DNA of 64,000 nt. Source: Siderastrea radians. Lineage: Eukaryota > Cnidaria > Anthozoa > Scleractinia > Rhizangiidae. The notes below the pieces were generated by a model. The model was not told the origin of the DNA and did no database searches. It was given only the letters and a program-made list of their open reading frames with translations. Positions 14,001 to 22,076 of this stretch are shown here, piece by piece. Position numbers and translations under genes: made by a program. Location of the stretch: positions 6,101,482 through 6,165,481 of the forward strand of contig OZ024898.1 in the NCBI GenBank assembly GCA_964017195.1, in the 5' to 3' direction. The stretch's first letter is position 1. Every line of letters begins with the position of its first letter.

Positions 14001-17000
14001 ATTGAGTGTATCAGTACTCGTCTGCCTTTTAAATTCTCAGTTTGCGTTGCTGACTGTTCACTCGTATGAAACTTGGCGTCGTACTCTTCTTAAAGGTAAT
14101 TAAAAGTATTGTTTTCTGTAGATATTGATGAATGCTCTCCCAACCCGTGTGCAAACGGAGGAAATTGTACCGATGGAATCAGTGATTATCATTGTAGCTG
14201 CGCTGTTGGATTTACAGACAAAAACTGTTCCACAAGTAGGTTTTGCATTTTCAAGGATAGTTTCGTTACCTTGGCGGTAGTTCGTATGGTTTCTATCGGG
14301 TCATAAAGGGACCTAAGAGAACCTTGGATTGCTGAGGTGGCTTTGTGAACTATATTTCTAAATTCTGAATAGGAGATAATTTACTTTTCTTTATCACACT
14401 AGATATCGACAATTGCAGCGAAAACGTTGAACACGGTGGCACTTCACCTAGCATCAAATGGCAAAAATCAGGGTTATTCGCTGAAAACCTATGTGCAGTC
14501 AACCAACGAGAAAACTAGAAATTCGATGACCGACAATGAGAATTTAATAAATAATGCGTTTATTACTGTCATGTGTAGATATCGACGAGTGTTCTCCAAA
14601 CCCGTGTGAAAATGGAGGAAACTGTACCGATGGAATTAACGACTACAACTGTACTTGCCAAGATGGATTTACAGATAAAAACTGCTCAACAAGTACGTTT
14701 TATACTCCCAAGGACAATATTGTTATCAGTGTCGAACTAGCATTTATTATCCTTGATATTCATATAGTTTTAGTTCGATGTGAACAAGCATTTTAAAGTG
14801 AAACGAACGCTAATTGAGTTTACCGTACTCGCCTGCGTTTTAAATTCTCAATTTGCCTTGCTGACTGTTCACTTTTATAAAACTTGGTGTCGTACTCTTG
14901 TTAACAGAAGCTTTCATCAGTTGTTGTTAACAATCATTAAAAATTATTGTTTTCTGTAGATATTGATGATTGCTCTCCCAACCCGTGTGCAAACGGAGGA
15001 AATTGTACCGATGGAATCAGCGATTACAACTGTACTTGCCAAGTTGGATTTACAGACAAAAATTGTTCCACAAGTAGGTTTGGCAAATTCCCTGATATTT
15101 TAGTTACCTTGGCGGTAGTTCGTATGTTTCCATCAAGTTACCGCTACTGAGCGCCCAATTCTCCCGCCTTGTTTTGAATTTTATCGTCTACAGAAAAAAA
15201 TCGGTGATGTTTTATTCCTGTTTTACTTATGTTGTGCTATTTTTGTGTTTTTAGTGAACTTAAAGTATTTAAGACCAAAACTGAAGGCTGTAAAAAGAGA
15301 CGAAATACCCCCATTTTAATAAATACCGGGCCCCGAATAAACGTGGGGTCCAAATAAACGACGGGGCGAGGTCTAGTTTGAAACAAACGCTCCCGGCGTT
15401 TAATCGAGAAACTACGGTATGTAGGGACCTAAGATAGCCTTGGATTCCCGAGTTTATTTATTTATTTATTTATTTTGCTTTGCCTGGGAGTTACGTATAT
15501 AAAAAAACATCGAAGACAATACAAAACCAGGCAGGGACACCACAACAGTAAGAACCAATTACTGTGGGCCCAAATTAATTAATTAACAAGGTACATAAGG
15601 AAACAAAAACTGATTAAAAGCAACAAGTTACAGGACAATTCAACAGTCTAGCATTTTTACATTTGACACATATAGATTTCCAGGTTCTAGGCTCATTGTT
15701 GACTGCATTTCAAATTCATCGCTTATGGCCGATTCTAGATATCCTGTCCTAAAGAGTGTTAGGACTCCTGGTCCGAATCCCAGTAATTGTAAATTCCGTG
15801 TAGAATTTCTTCAGTAGCATTTCGGATTCCACAGTAATGAGTCCGGGTTACAAATTAAAATCTTGAGTATTGGAGCCCAGGGGCAATTATTTGGCTTCAG
15901 AAATCTGAATGTGAAATAACTTACTTTCCTTCACACGGCCAGATATCGACGAATGTTCACCAAACCCGTGTGAACACGGAGGAAACTGTACTGACAAGAT
16001 AAATGATTTCAGTTGCAACTGTGTTCCTGGATATGAGGGCAAGAATTGTTCTATAAGTAAGTTTCTCATCTGTTTTTCATAGCTTTGACACACTACATTG
16101 AGAAATTATGCATTGAGAAATTATGACAGAGCACACGTTCTGTCCACCTTTCATGTTTTCAAAAACATGAAATAACTGAATAATAATCGTTTGGCCCATT
16201 CACCTATCAAATCACTAGTTAACCTTTAAGCCTTGTCATAAAAATCCATATTCTTCCTACCGTTAATTCTCGATACATTTCTCATCCTTGGTGATCACTT
16301 TCTTTATTCTCGTCACTTGAATACTTGAACAAGTAGTGATAATGTAAAGAGAAATTTCATTTTGGTCACTGTTAGAGCTTGGTTGAATATGTAATAATCT
16401 CACATCCAACAAGTGCGAGTGAAATAATTATTTTATCAAATTTTCGACATTGTTAATCGTTGCTGATTTTTTTTTTTGGGGGGGGGGTCATACGTTAGAT
16501 CAAAACGTTTGCTTTGCAGCGAAAACGGGAGGCGGCGTGGCCTAGTGGTTAGGGCGCTGGACTTGCAATCTGGAGGTCCCGAGTTTAAGTCCTCCTCTGA
16601 CCACTAATTGTATTTGTAACAAGGCAGCCCCGTGTTCAAATCCTAGGCCACGCTACGTAAATAGCCAAATGGTAAGCCTCCCACCAGTTGGGACTTTTAA
16701 AATGTTTATGTTCAGTTTATAATGTTACTTTCTCCAATTTATGGTGTCCCCAATTAGCACCTTCATGCTAAATACATCGACACCTAAATAAAGTGTTTTA
16801 CTTATTTTTATTTTTTTAACGTTTGAACACGGCGACACTTTGTATAGACAGCATCCAATTTCCTTTTAAGGTAAAAGCAGGGTTATTGGCAGATAACCTG
16901 CATGCTGTAAACCAATGAGAAACCTGGAAATTCAGTAACTGGGACAGAGAATTTAATAAATGAAGTTATCAATGTTTTTTTTATTTATTTATTTTTTGTA

Positions 17001-17468
17001 GATATTGACGAGTGCTCTTCACGCCCGTGTGCAAACGGAGGAAATTGTACTGATGGAATCAACGATTACAACTGTACTTGCCAAGTTGGATTTACAGATA
17101 AAAACTGTTCAACAAGTACGTTTGGCACTTCCAACGACAATTATTCTTTCAATTAATAGTTAAAATGTATGGTTTCTATTTCTTTAACTAGTTCAATTTC
17201 GTGGTGATACATTTAAGCGCCATACGATATGTAAGGATTTAGGTGTAACTTTATTTATTTATTTATTTATTTATTTATTTTAGGACTAACAATTTTTTAT
17301 CCTATGTTTTAAGATGTACATTTAAGATAGTAGTTTCATTCCCTTTTTTGTAAATAACTTAACATTTTAAAACTATTTTGTAATGCACGTTAGATCATAC
17401 TATGGATAATGCGCAAGGCAAGTTTTTAAATATTATTATTATTTAATTATTTTATTTATTTAATTATT

Positions 17469-17499
<31 letters not shown>

Positions 17500-19390
17500 T
17501 TTGCAGCACACGCGTGTAGATATCGCTTGTATTTGCGAATTTGTATTGTTTTAAACTGAACTTTCCCCACCGCCAAAAAATATATATATATGTATATTGC
17601 GCGCGCAAAAGCGCAAATGAATCGTACCATTGGTTACTGTGGTCCCCAGTGATTCTTTCTTCTTTTTTTTAATCTTAACTCCAGTACCCCGTAAAGAGCG
17701 ATTTCTGCAACATGCTTATAAACTCGAAGTTCTCCTATAACACTAGACATAGACGATTGCTCTCCAAATCCCTGTGAACATGGAGGCGCGTGTACTGATG
17801 GAATCAACGATTACAACTGTACCTGCGCCACTGGTTTTGAGGGAAAAAACTGCGCTAAAAGTACGTTTGCAACTACCATATCCTCTTATTACTGTGCAAG
17901 TGGTTCTCTTTTTCTGTTAAAAGTAGCTAAGCTTTATTGAGAGGGTCATTAAAGGGTGAGGGGAGGGGGAGGTCAGGCGACCTATAACTTTTTGAATGTT
18001 TGCGCCATGATGATTAAATCGGTAACGTCATGAAATTTTGCGCCACGGTGGATGAGCTGTGAGTTACGTGGAGTATTTTTGCCAAAAAACTGGGTTCGAT
18101 AAGCTGTGGAATGCTGCCATGTCAACATCGGAGAAAAGAAGCAAGAGCAGTTTCCTCATTGCTTTCCGCCTCTAAGCACAGCTAATACGATAGGAAAATG
18201 GGTAGGAATTTGTAATTCTGTATTCGGGAGAACTTCCCGGAGGGTGCATTCTGAGAATTTTGTTTGGCTCTTTTCATCTATTTTTTAGCTTCAGCCGATA
18301 GTGGAACAGGCAAGCAATCTGGAACAAAAGGTAATGGAGATAATATCATTCCTAGCTAATGCCATTTTTATGGTGATGTCAATCAAGCTACCTCTTTTGG
18401 AAACTTGTCTTTAAGGGTTTTCTTGAATTTAGCTGTATGCATTTCTATTTTGCCACAAATGTTGTGAAAATCGGTTTCTATGGTTACGAGATATAACGTC
18501 AAAAGTAGCAGGTGATCATGCCATTTTTGAATAAAAATGCGTATTTTTCACCCTTTTTTGGTGAAGAAAGCCCGAAATGTTCACAAAAGTAACAAAGTGC
18601 TTAAGTATGTCTTATTCTACATGTCATATTCTACATGTCATTCTACATGTCTTGCATCAAAAATGTCAATTTCATCCGTTTCTTGATAATTTCTAATTTT
18701 GGGTAAAATCAAAGATGGCGGCCAGCTTAGCCACCATCTTGACGTCGCAGGCCCCCATGGTGAGGTCACAGGCCCCCAGCAGCCCTACAACCCAAAAGTA
18801 TATACTTAATCTTGTAGAGCACATCACAGACTTTCTACTTCAGGTAAAATTCCAATGGCGAGGGGGGTCCATCAATCCCCTTCCCTTAAACCTTTGCTTG
18901 TACGTCCGTGGGTTAACACCAATTTAAGTAACGACAAAGAAACCTTATCAAAAGAAATTTTAATTTCTTTGGATGGATTTTTCCATTAGTTGTAAGGGGC
19001 TAAAAGGAGTGGTGGATGGGGCGGGTATCGATTCTCAGATGCATACTAATAATGTTGATTGTTGGTTATTCTAGGTGATAAAAGCAAACTCAACTTAATC
19101 ATAACACTTATTGCAGTGGCACTTGGTTTAGCGTCGCTGGGTTTGATTGTCATCATCGTCGCTGTTTTGTGTATCTTCCATAGGTAAGTGCACAGTATTA
19201 ATTAAAAGTTGTTGTAATCTTAAAATTCCCTGTCGGGGGGAGATTAGCTTGCGTGAAGTCCTCGACGTCGCTGCGGTTGCAGTTCAACTTACTCCAATGT
19301 TTTATACAATTATTTGTTAACCTAAATGATTGCAGGAAGTGTATAGAGCGCTTCACGCAGAAGTGTTTCTTGAAAAGGCCAGCCTTTTAA
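1946..19390 (+). CDS. Gene 1: multi-EGF type I membrane protein (20 coding exons, joined)
   Basis: Spliced model: a signal exon, 16 EGF exons, a linker exon, a transmembrane exon and a tail exon. Joined coding length is 2100 nt, about 699 residues. The EGF exons are 114 nt (the first is 120 nt), all phase 1-1, so any can be skipped or duplicated without a frame change. Each begins with a DIDEC or NIDEC-like calcium-binding start, has six cysteines and carries the C-x-[DN]-x4-[FY]-x-C-x-C hydroxylation consensus. The product should sit in the plasma membrane with a rod-like Ca2+-stabilised ectodomain and a tail of about 20 residues. The array was enlarged by tandem duplication (8621-10848 and 10849-about 14480). 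No ligand-binding or enzymatic domain is seen, so function is unknown; adhesion or surface recognition is only inference. The junctions are read from GT..AG signals and sister exons, not from transcripts. The 3' tail is the weakest part. Confidence 0.75.
2399..2738. repeat. Two adjacent foldback (MITE-like) repeats
   Basis: The first foldback pairs about 2399-2448 with 2514-2562, with arms containing GAAGATATGAATTTT. The second pairs about 2564-2588 with 2708-2738, with arms containing TAGACAAGAGTGTTTT. No coding content. Confidence 0.6.
2730..3605 (+). repeat. Dispersed repeat R1, copy 1
   Basis: About 870 bp running from AGCCTAAAAGCGGAGCC to GGCTCCGCTATTAAATTT. A reverse-orientation copy lies at 8015-8860 and a partial one at 10849-11085; all share CCATGGTTGTGGACAG or its complement. 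Includes a (GTTTT)n stretch near 2775-2850 and an (ACGG)n-like stretch near 3450-3488. No intact ORF with a recognisable domain. Confidence 0.6.
3640..5710. mobile_element. Nested foldback element complex
   Basis: Outer arms (about 3640-3950 and 5400-5710) are diverged inverted repeats, and each arm contains its own palindrome bounded by AGATGTTTCGGTGTGAAG. A separate foldback lies at about 3945-4145 (arms with CATCGAGTTATGGATGCA). The interior 4200-5330 has only one modest minus-strand ORF (4382-4627) with no recognisable domain. Most simply a non-autonomous DNA element with nested insertions. Confidence 0.5.
6044..6233. repeat. Local direct duplication of about 80 bp
   Basis: 6044-6130 and 6158-6233 share TAGTGCA[G/A]TTACAAATC, ACACGCTACTATACAATG and ACATGTAAT, and differ by small indels. 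Confidence 0.65.
6395..6905. repeat. Degenerate (GACT)n tetranucleotide tract
   Basis: About 500 bp of ACTG/GACT tandem repeats, cleanest at 6490-6590. Its minus strand gives a false Ser-Gln-Ser-Val repeat ORF. Confidence 0.9.
7250..7369 (+). CDS. Gene 1 exon 2: EGF module 1
   Basis: The 120 nt exon encodes [14 protein letters not shown], then six-cysteine EGF spacing ending GYEGKNCSI. It is the most divergent EGF of gene 1 and two residues longer than the rest, consistent with an older N-terminal module. Acceptor CTAG at 7246-7249, donor GTGAAT at 7370. Confidence 0.75.
7370..8889 (+). other. Gene 1 intron 2 with intron module and R1 copy 2
   Basis: About 7690-7960 is the first copy of an intron module that recurs near 9740-10090, 13400-13740 and 16130-16960, marked by GCTTTGCAGCGAAA and GTTTGAACACCGTGGCACTT. 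8015-8860 is dispersed repeat R1 in reverse orientation. No exon seen. Confidence 0.55.
8015..8860 (-). repeat. Dispersed repeat R1, copy 2 (reverse)
   Basis: Reverse-complement counterpart of 2730-3605: TTTAATAGCGGAGCTCC at one end, CCGCTTTTAGCCTTAGCTAA at the other, and CCACAACCATGGTTTTTG inside. A tandem-duplication breakpoint (near 8621) falls inside it. Confidence 0.6.
8890..9003 (+). CDS. Gene 1 exon 3: EGF module 2
   Basis: 114 nt, 38 residues: [26 protein letters not shown]. Donor GTATGT. Sister of exon 8 (11117). Confidence 0.8.
9346..9459 (+). CDS. Gene 1 exon 4: EGF module 3
   Basis: 114 nt: [26 protein letters not shown]. Donor GTAGGT. Sister of 12978, with Gly in GFTGKN where the sister has Asp. 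Confidence 0.8.
9588..9701 (+). CDS. Gene 1 exon 5: EGF module 4
   Basis: 114 nt: [26 protein letters not shown]. Closer to the gene 2 type than to its gene 1 neighbours; GGSC keeps an O-fucose consensus. Donor GTAAGT. Confidence 0.8.
   Translation: MSTTARQTPVNTEEVVLTGQMILFATVSLGTRERIVP
10137..10250 (+). CDS. Gene 1 exon 6: EGF module 5
   Basis: 114 nt: [26 protein letters not shown]. Acceptor TGTAG, donor GTACGT. Confidence 0.8.
10488..10601 (+). CDS. Gene 1 exon 7: EGF module 6
   Basis: 114 nt: [26 protein letters not shown]. Donor GTAGGT. Sister of 14122, with Ile in place of Thr in GFTDKN. Confidence 0.8.
10769..10781 (+). pseudogene. Truncated EGF exon start (remnant)
   Basis: A normal acceptor (ACACTAG) and the first bases ATATCGACGAT are followed directly by CAGCGAAAACG of the downstream intron module. 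The rest of the exon and part of its intron are deleted. The same lesion is at 14403, so it predates the duplication. Confidence 0.7.
11117..11230 (+). CDS. Gene 1 exon 8: EGF module 7
   Basis: 114 nt: [26 protein letters not shown]. Differs from its sister at 8890 by Asn to Lys before GGNC. Donor GTATGT. Confidence 0.8.
11548..12951. mobile_element. Tc1/mariner-like non-autonomous element (1404 bp)
   Basis: Terminal inverted repeats of 25 bp begin CAGTATGTTGCCCAGTTTTC and end with the matching complement (one mismatch). TA lies on both sides (11546-11547 and 12952-12953). The sister intron before exon 4 (near 9320-9345) is the empty site: CTCTAACT without the element. Subterminal copies of the TIR core lie at 11953-11966 and, reversed, at 12731-12748 and 12751-12770, resembling internal transposase-binding repeats. 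Internal ORFs are short with no transposase motif. Confidence 0.8.
12978..13091 (+). CDS. Gene 1 exon 9: EGF module 8
   Basis: 114 nt: [26 protein letters not shown]. The usual Asp/Glu before the first Cys is Asn, which may weaken Ca2+ binding. Only 26 bp downstream of the transposon; its acceptor CGGTAG is intact. Confidence 0.75.
13219..13332 (+). CDS. Gene 1 exon 10: EGF module 9
   Basis: 114 nt: [31 protein letters not shown]. Sister of 9588 with two replacements (DFIC to DFTC, CNC to CDC). Donor GTAAGT. Confidence 0.8.
   Translation: MSTTARQTPVNTEEVVLTGQMILLATVSLDTRERIVP
13771..13884 (+). CDS. Gene 1 exon 11: EGF module 10
   Basis: 114 nt: [26 protein letters not shown]. Identical in protein to 10137. 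Donor GTACGT. Confidence 0.8.
14122..14235 (+). CDS. Gene 1 exon 12: EGF module 11
   Basis: 114 nt: [26 protein letters not shown]. Sister of 10488 with Asp to Glu before the first Cys. Donor GTAGGT. Confidence 0.8.
14403..14413 (+). pseudogene. Truncated EGF exon start (remnant, D2 copy)
   Basis: CACTAG then ATATCGACAAT runs straight into GCAGCGAAAACG, the same deletion as at 10769. Confidence 0.7.
14579..14692 (+). CDS. Gene 1 exon 13: EGF module 12
   Basis: 114 nt: [26 protein letters not shown]. With exon 14 it is a third, more diverged copy of the exon pair seen at 10137/10488 and 13771/14122. Donor GTACGT. Confidence 0.8.
14960..15073 (+). CDS. Gene 1 exon 14: EGF module 13
   Basis: 114 nt: [26 protein letters not shown]. 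Donor GTAGGT. Confidence 0.8.
15445..15840 (-). mobile_element. 3' fragment of a non-LTR retrotransposon, (AAAT)n tail
   Basis: Read on the minus strand, about 350 bp of unique sequence ends in (AAAT)n at 15449-15473, the arrangement of a 5'-truncated non-LTR element with a simple-repeat tail. No RT motif remains. Confidence 0.4.
15943..16056 (+). CDS. Gene 1 exon 15: EGF module 14
   Basis: 114 nt: [33 protein letters not shown]. Of the gene 2 subtype. Donor GTAAGT. Confidence 0.8.
16528..16817 (+). mobile_element. tRNA-derived SINE
   Basis: The 5' part resembles a tRNA: box A-like GTGGCCTAGTGGTTAGGGCG, an anticodon-like loop CTTGCAA (TGC, Ala-like) and box B-like GAGTTTAAGTCC. A tRNA-unrelated body with AATAAA and a T-rich tail follows. 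It splits the intron motif GAAAACGTTTGAACACGG, found intact in sister introns, and is flanked by AACG duplications (16524-16527 and 16818-16821). Not a functional tRNA gene: the stems are poor and a body is attached. Confidence 0.7.
17002..17115 (+). CDS. Gene 1 exon 16: EGF module 15
   Basis: 114 nt: [30 protein letters not shown] replaces the usual SPNP, which creates the C-x-S-x-P-C O-glucosylation consensus absent from the other modules. Donor GTACGT. Confidence 0.8.
17250..17505. repeat. (TTTA)n/(TTAT)n microsatellites
   Basis: Two simple tracts at about 17250-17282 and 17430-17503 inside the intron between exons 16 and 17. The intervening AT-rich sequence has no recognisable content. 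Confidence 0.8.
17747..17860 (+). CDS. Gene 1 exon 17: EGF module 16
   Basis: 114 nt: [28 protein letters not shown]. Ends CAK rather than CST or CSI. Last module before the stalk. Donor GTACGT. Confidence 0.8.
18289..18330 (+). CDS. Gene 1 exon 18: juxtamembrane linker
   Basis: 42 nt, phase 1-1, encoding [13 protein letters not shown], a small polar Ser/Gly/Lys stalk. Good acceptor (TATTTTTTAG) and donor (GTAATG); the frame joins the EGF exon and the TM exon without a stop. Confidence 0.65.
18680..18930. repeat. Dispersed repeat R2, gene 1 copy
   Basis: Shares AAGATGGCGGCC, CACAGGCCCCCAGCAG, GTAGAGCACATCA and GACTTTCTAC with four copies in the gene 2 cassette (about 36478, 42510, 48030 and 58630). 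Confidence 0.7.
19075..19183 (+). CDS. Gene 1 exon 19: transmembrane helix
   Basis: Encodes [19 protein letters not shown] and a further hydrophobic run ending VLCIFHR, about 27 hydrophobic residues after a basic/polar flank. It starts in phase 1 after CTAG and ends at AG|GTAAGT in phase 2. If not spliced, a stop (TAA, 19186-19188) follows one codon later, giving a natural short-tail form. Confidence 0.75.
19336..19390 (+). CDS. Gene 1 exon 20: candidate cytoplasmic tail and stop
   Basis: After the acceptor ATTGCAG (19334-19335), phase 2 gives [17 protein letters not shown] and a TAA stop, a basic tail of about 18 residues. Other acceptors also fit phase 2: TTTTGCAG near 20050 (short tail with stop) and CGTAG near 20418 (beginning LKPDPRN, stop). 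The choice is not decidable without transcripts. Confidence 0.4.
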
Positions 19391-19596
19391 CGATGTAACA
19401 TACAGAGTCAGATACGTTTCTAGACCCGTCCTGAAAACAATAGACCGGCATGATAACATGGGCTAATGATAATGAAATTACATCTCGAAAATACCTGGAA
19501 GAGTAATGAAAGTCGAGACTATCATAACCTCTCTATTGTGATGAAGGATGCTATAAAGTGGCTCACCTGCGTAAGGGATAGTCACTACCGTCCAGG

Positions 19597-19833
19597 GGCC
19601 CGTTTCTCAAAACTCCCGATAACTTTCCAGGCCCGGTTAGTATTTTTTTGAGCTCATTTATTCATCAGCTAATGGTAATTATTGGCACAAACTTAGCGAT
19701 ATGCTTCACGAAATTATAAAGATTGAAATTTAGCGTTCAAAATCAAGAAAAATTGTATAGCTATTGGAGATTAATGTGCACCTAAAATAGTTTTCGAGCC
19801 CAGAAAGTTATCGGGAGTTTCGAGAAACAGGCC
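19597..19833. mobile_element. Foldback MITE (237 bp)
   Basis: Inverted termini GGCCCGTTTCTCAAAACTCC and its near-exact complement, flanked by CCAGG on both sides (19592-19596 and 19834-19838), a likely 5 bp target duplication. Confidence 0.75.
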
Positions 19834-19917
19834 CCAGGCTTGAAAGAATTTATTTATTTTTGGGTGCATGTTCTTAAACCGAAGTGGCTGGAAACTATGG
19901 TCGCTAACGTTCAAATC

Positions 19918-19960
19918 GTGGAGGGAGGGGAGGGGTGGGGAGGGGAGGGGAGGGGGAGGG
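19918..19960 (+). other. G-rich tract with G-quadruplex potential
   Basis: At least six runs of three or more G separated by single A or T. Matches the general pattern for intramolecular G4; no function is implied. Confidence 0.6.
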
Positions 19961-20145
19961 ACGACAGCAAAGGACAAAGAGTAGAGCAAAGCGGCGGTTA
20001 CTTTCCATTTGTTCGATTTTACTTTACGGGCACCAAGCTTTTAATTATTTTGCAGCCATTATTGGAGGAGTCACGCAAGGAAGGATTGGTGAAGGAGCAT
20101 TGCGTGACGACCACTAATAATATCTGCGAAAGATAGGAGCTACTG

Positions 20146-20270
20146 TACCCTGGGTACCAGAGGTTCTCTCGCGGCACGCTTGGCGGGAAGACTTGTCGGC
20201 CAAAGGCCGACCGACCGACCGAGGCATGTAATATGACCGCGAGAAGGCCTCTGGCACCTAGGGTAGAGCT
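20146..20270. mobile_element. Short foldback element
   Basis: Arms TACCCTGGGTACCAGAGG and CCTCTGGCACCTAGGGTA, with inner pairing TCTCGCGG / CCGCGAGA. Confidence 0.65.
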
Positions 20271-21547
20271 ACAGAAGCTTGGATGTGAAAATGGTTCCTG
20301 TTTTAATCCAAATTCCTTAGAGTTCAATCGACTCGTGTTTATATACCATCATGGGTTCTTTGTGTTTTACAACTTCCGTCTAATGCAAGCTAATTTTGCA
20401 CACTTTATTCCTACGTAGGCTGAAGCCGGATCCAAGGAACTAAATCAAAGAAGAACTATGGCTTAACTAAGTTTAAAGTGAGCGTGATATCACAGCTTCA
20501 CTATCTTTACATGTTCAGTTTCCGTGGTTTATAATTTTTATTTTTTATTTTTAAAAACCCTCACTATACTTTCTATCAAACTTTATTTGAGGACTGAAAT
20601 AGACTTTACTTTCGGTGAGCAGGATCAACTTTTACTATTAGTGTTGAATGGATTAGTTCTGGATATTCAGCTGTTGTAGTTAACACTTGTTTTAAGTTGA
20701 CTTAAACTGAGAACAGGTAAACGTACTTCCGATGAGCCGGGTCGACTTCAACCGTCATTCAGTGAGGATCCTTGCCATGTGGAGGCGATACGCCAACTTC
20801 ATTATACCCCGGCTTCCTAAAATACCTCTAGCTGCACGTTCAATGTCCCTTGCAAGCTGCCTTTCGGGAAAGACTCGTGACAGATAGAGATGACTCTCCA
20901 ACCCTAAACCAAAACCCTTCCTTTTTTAAAACAAAAATGTGAATATCATTTCTTGATATAAGTAATAAGTGTTGGTTTACGCTGAAGTGATAAGTGACTA
21001 GACTTGATTTGACTTGTCGTATTCTTGTGGGGTGGGGGCTGGGGTTCAATATGAGAGGTAAGTAGCCAATAAAGCGCGAAATACTAAGTTGGTTACAATC
21101 ACTTCATATCCGCGATAAGCGCGCGTGGGATCATTGCCAGGAACCCATGTCTGTCCGTTGTATGTTTTATTACAACAGATTTCACTGCTGTGTGTGATTT
21201 GCCGGCTGATTCGCCCGTCTCCATTCTCTCATAATCAAAAAGCGATGAGGAAATTAGGGTTCCTTTGCTTTTTTATGACTGCTCATCTTTCAGAAATATT
21301 TTTTTCTTCTGTAAACTCATCTGACACGCAAATTTCCAAAATTATGTTGTGACCATGGGCGAGTCATGAAGAGCGAATCACGATTCGCCTAAGATCAGTT
21401 GGTTACAAGATAACTCCAGAATTTTCCTTGAGCATGAAATGAGTTTACAGAAGACGCACTTACTTTCTGAGAAGAAATGCTTACTTTCTGAGATCTAACC
21501 AATCGTAAAAAGCAGAAGACCTTGTAATGTCCGTCATGGCCTGGTGG

Positions 21548-21785
21548 TATTAGCAACCTTCAGATCTGACTACGAGTACGAGATTGAGTACGAGTACGAC
21601 TTTCGAATTTCAAAACAGCTAAATTTTCAGAGCCCTCGTTCCTCCCTGTTGCTGACCAGCGGAGAAGAATGCTACGTGAACGATATTCATAGGACAGATC
21701 AAAATCGAAAGCCCGTGACCAGCAATTCAAACGTCGTCCTCGTACTCAATCTCGTACTCGTAGTCCGATCTGAAGGTCGCTATTG
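21548..21785. mobile_element. Foldback MITE with GAGTACGA-rich arms
   Basis: Left arm about 21549-21597 (TAGCAACCTTCAGATCTGAC onward) and right arm about 21738-21783, complementary over about 45 bp. The target duplication is not clear. Confidence 0.7.
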
Positions 21786-21945
21786 AGGGACTTAGGACGA
21801 GGAAATCATGCTTGAAGGACCCGGGTCTACACATAGTAGTGAATCCTGCATGTTTTGGGGCCACGTATTTTGCTCAGCGGCGAAAACTTTTGAACGTCGT
21901 GACGCTTGACACGACACTCTATTTCAATGAAAGGCAAAAAGTAGG

Positions 21946-21978
<33 letters not shown>

Positions 21979-22076
21979 TAGGATTGGAGAGCATGCGCGC
22001 CTCGAAGGAGTAAGCAGCGTGGGCAAATCGTCCGCCAAGGCCGTCAAAATTTTTCAATATTTAATGGCCGAATCCC

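Larger units (their letters stand above)
10849..14480 (+). repeat. Tandem duplication unit D2 in gene 1
   Basis: Second copy of 8621-10848: exons 11117, 12978, 13219, 13771, 14122 and the truncated start at 14403 in the same order. Longer than D1 by the 1404 bp transposon at 11548-12951. Confidence 0.8.
19391..21985. other. Intergenic region downstream of gene 1
   Basis: No gene recognised. Contains foldback elements (19597-19833, 20146-20270, 21548-21785), a G-rich tract (19918-19960), and relics of the gene 1 intron module: near 21080-21130 (GTTGGTTACAATCA) and near 21870-21948 (GCGGCGAAAACTTTTGAAC). Confidence 0.5.

Noticed and set aside
16528..16610. A tRNA-Ala gene
   Set aside because: tRNA-like 5' part has weak stems and is fused to a SINE body with target duplications; annotated as a SINE.
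20840..21352. Short ORFs in the gene 1 downstream region as extra exons
   Set aside because: No EGF, TM or other pattern, and no phase-compatible splice context.
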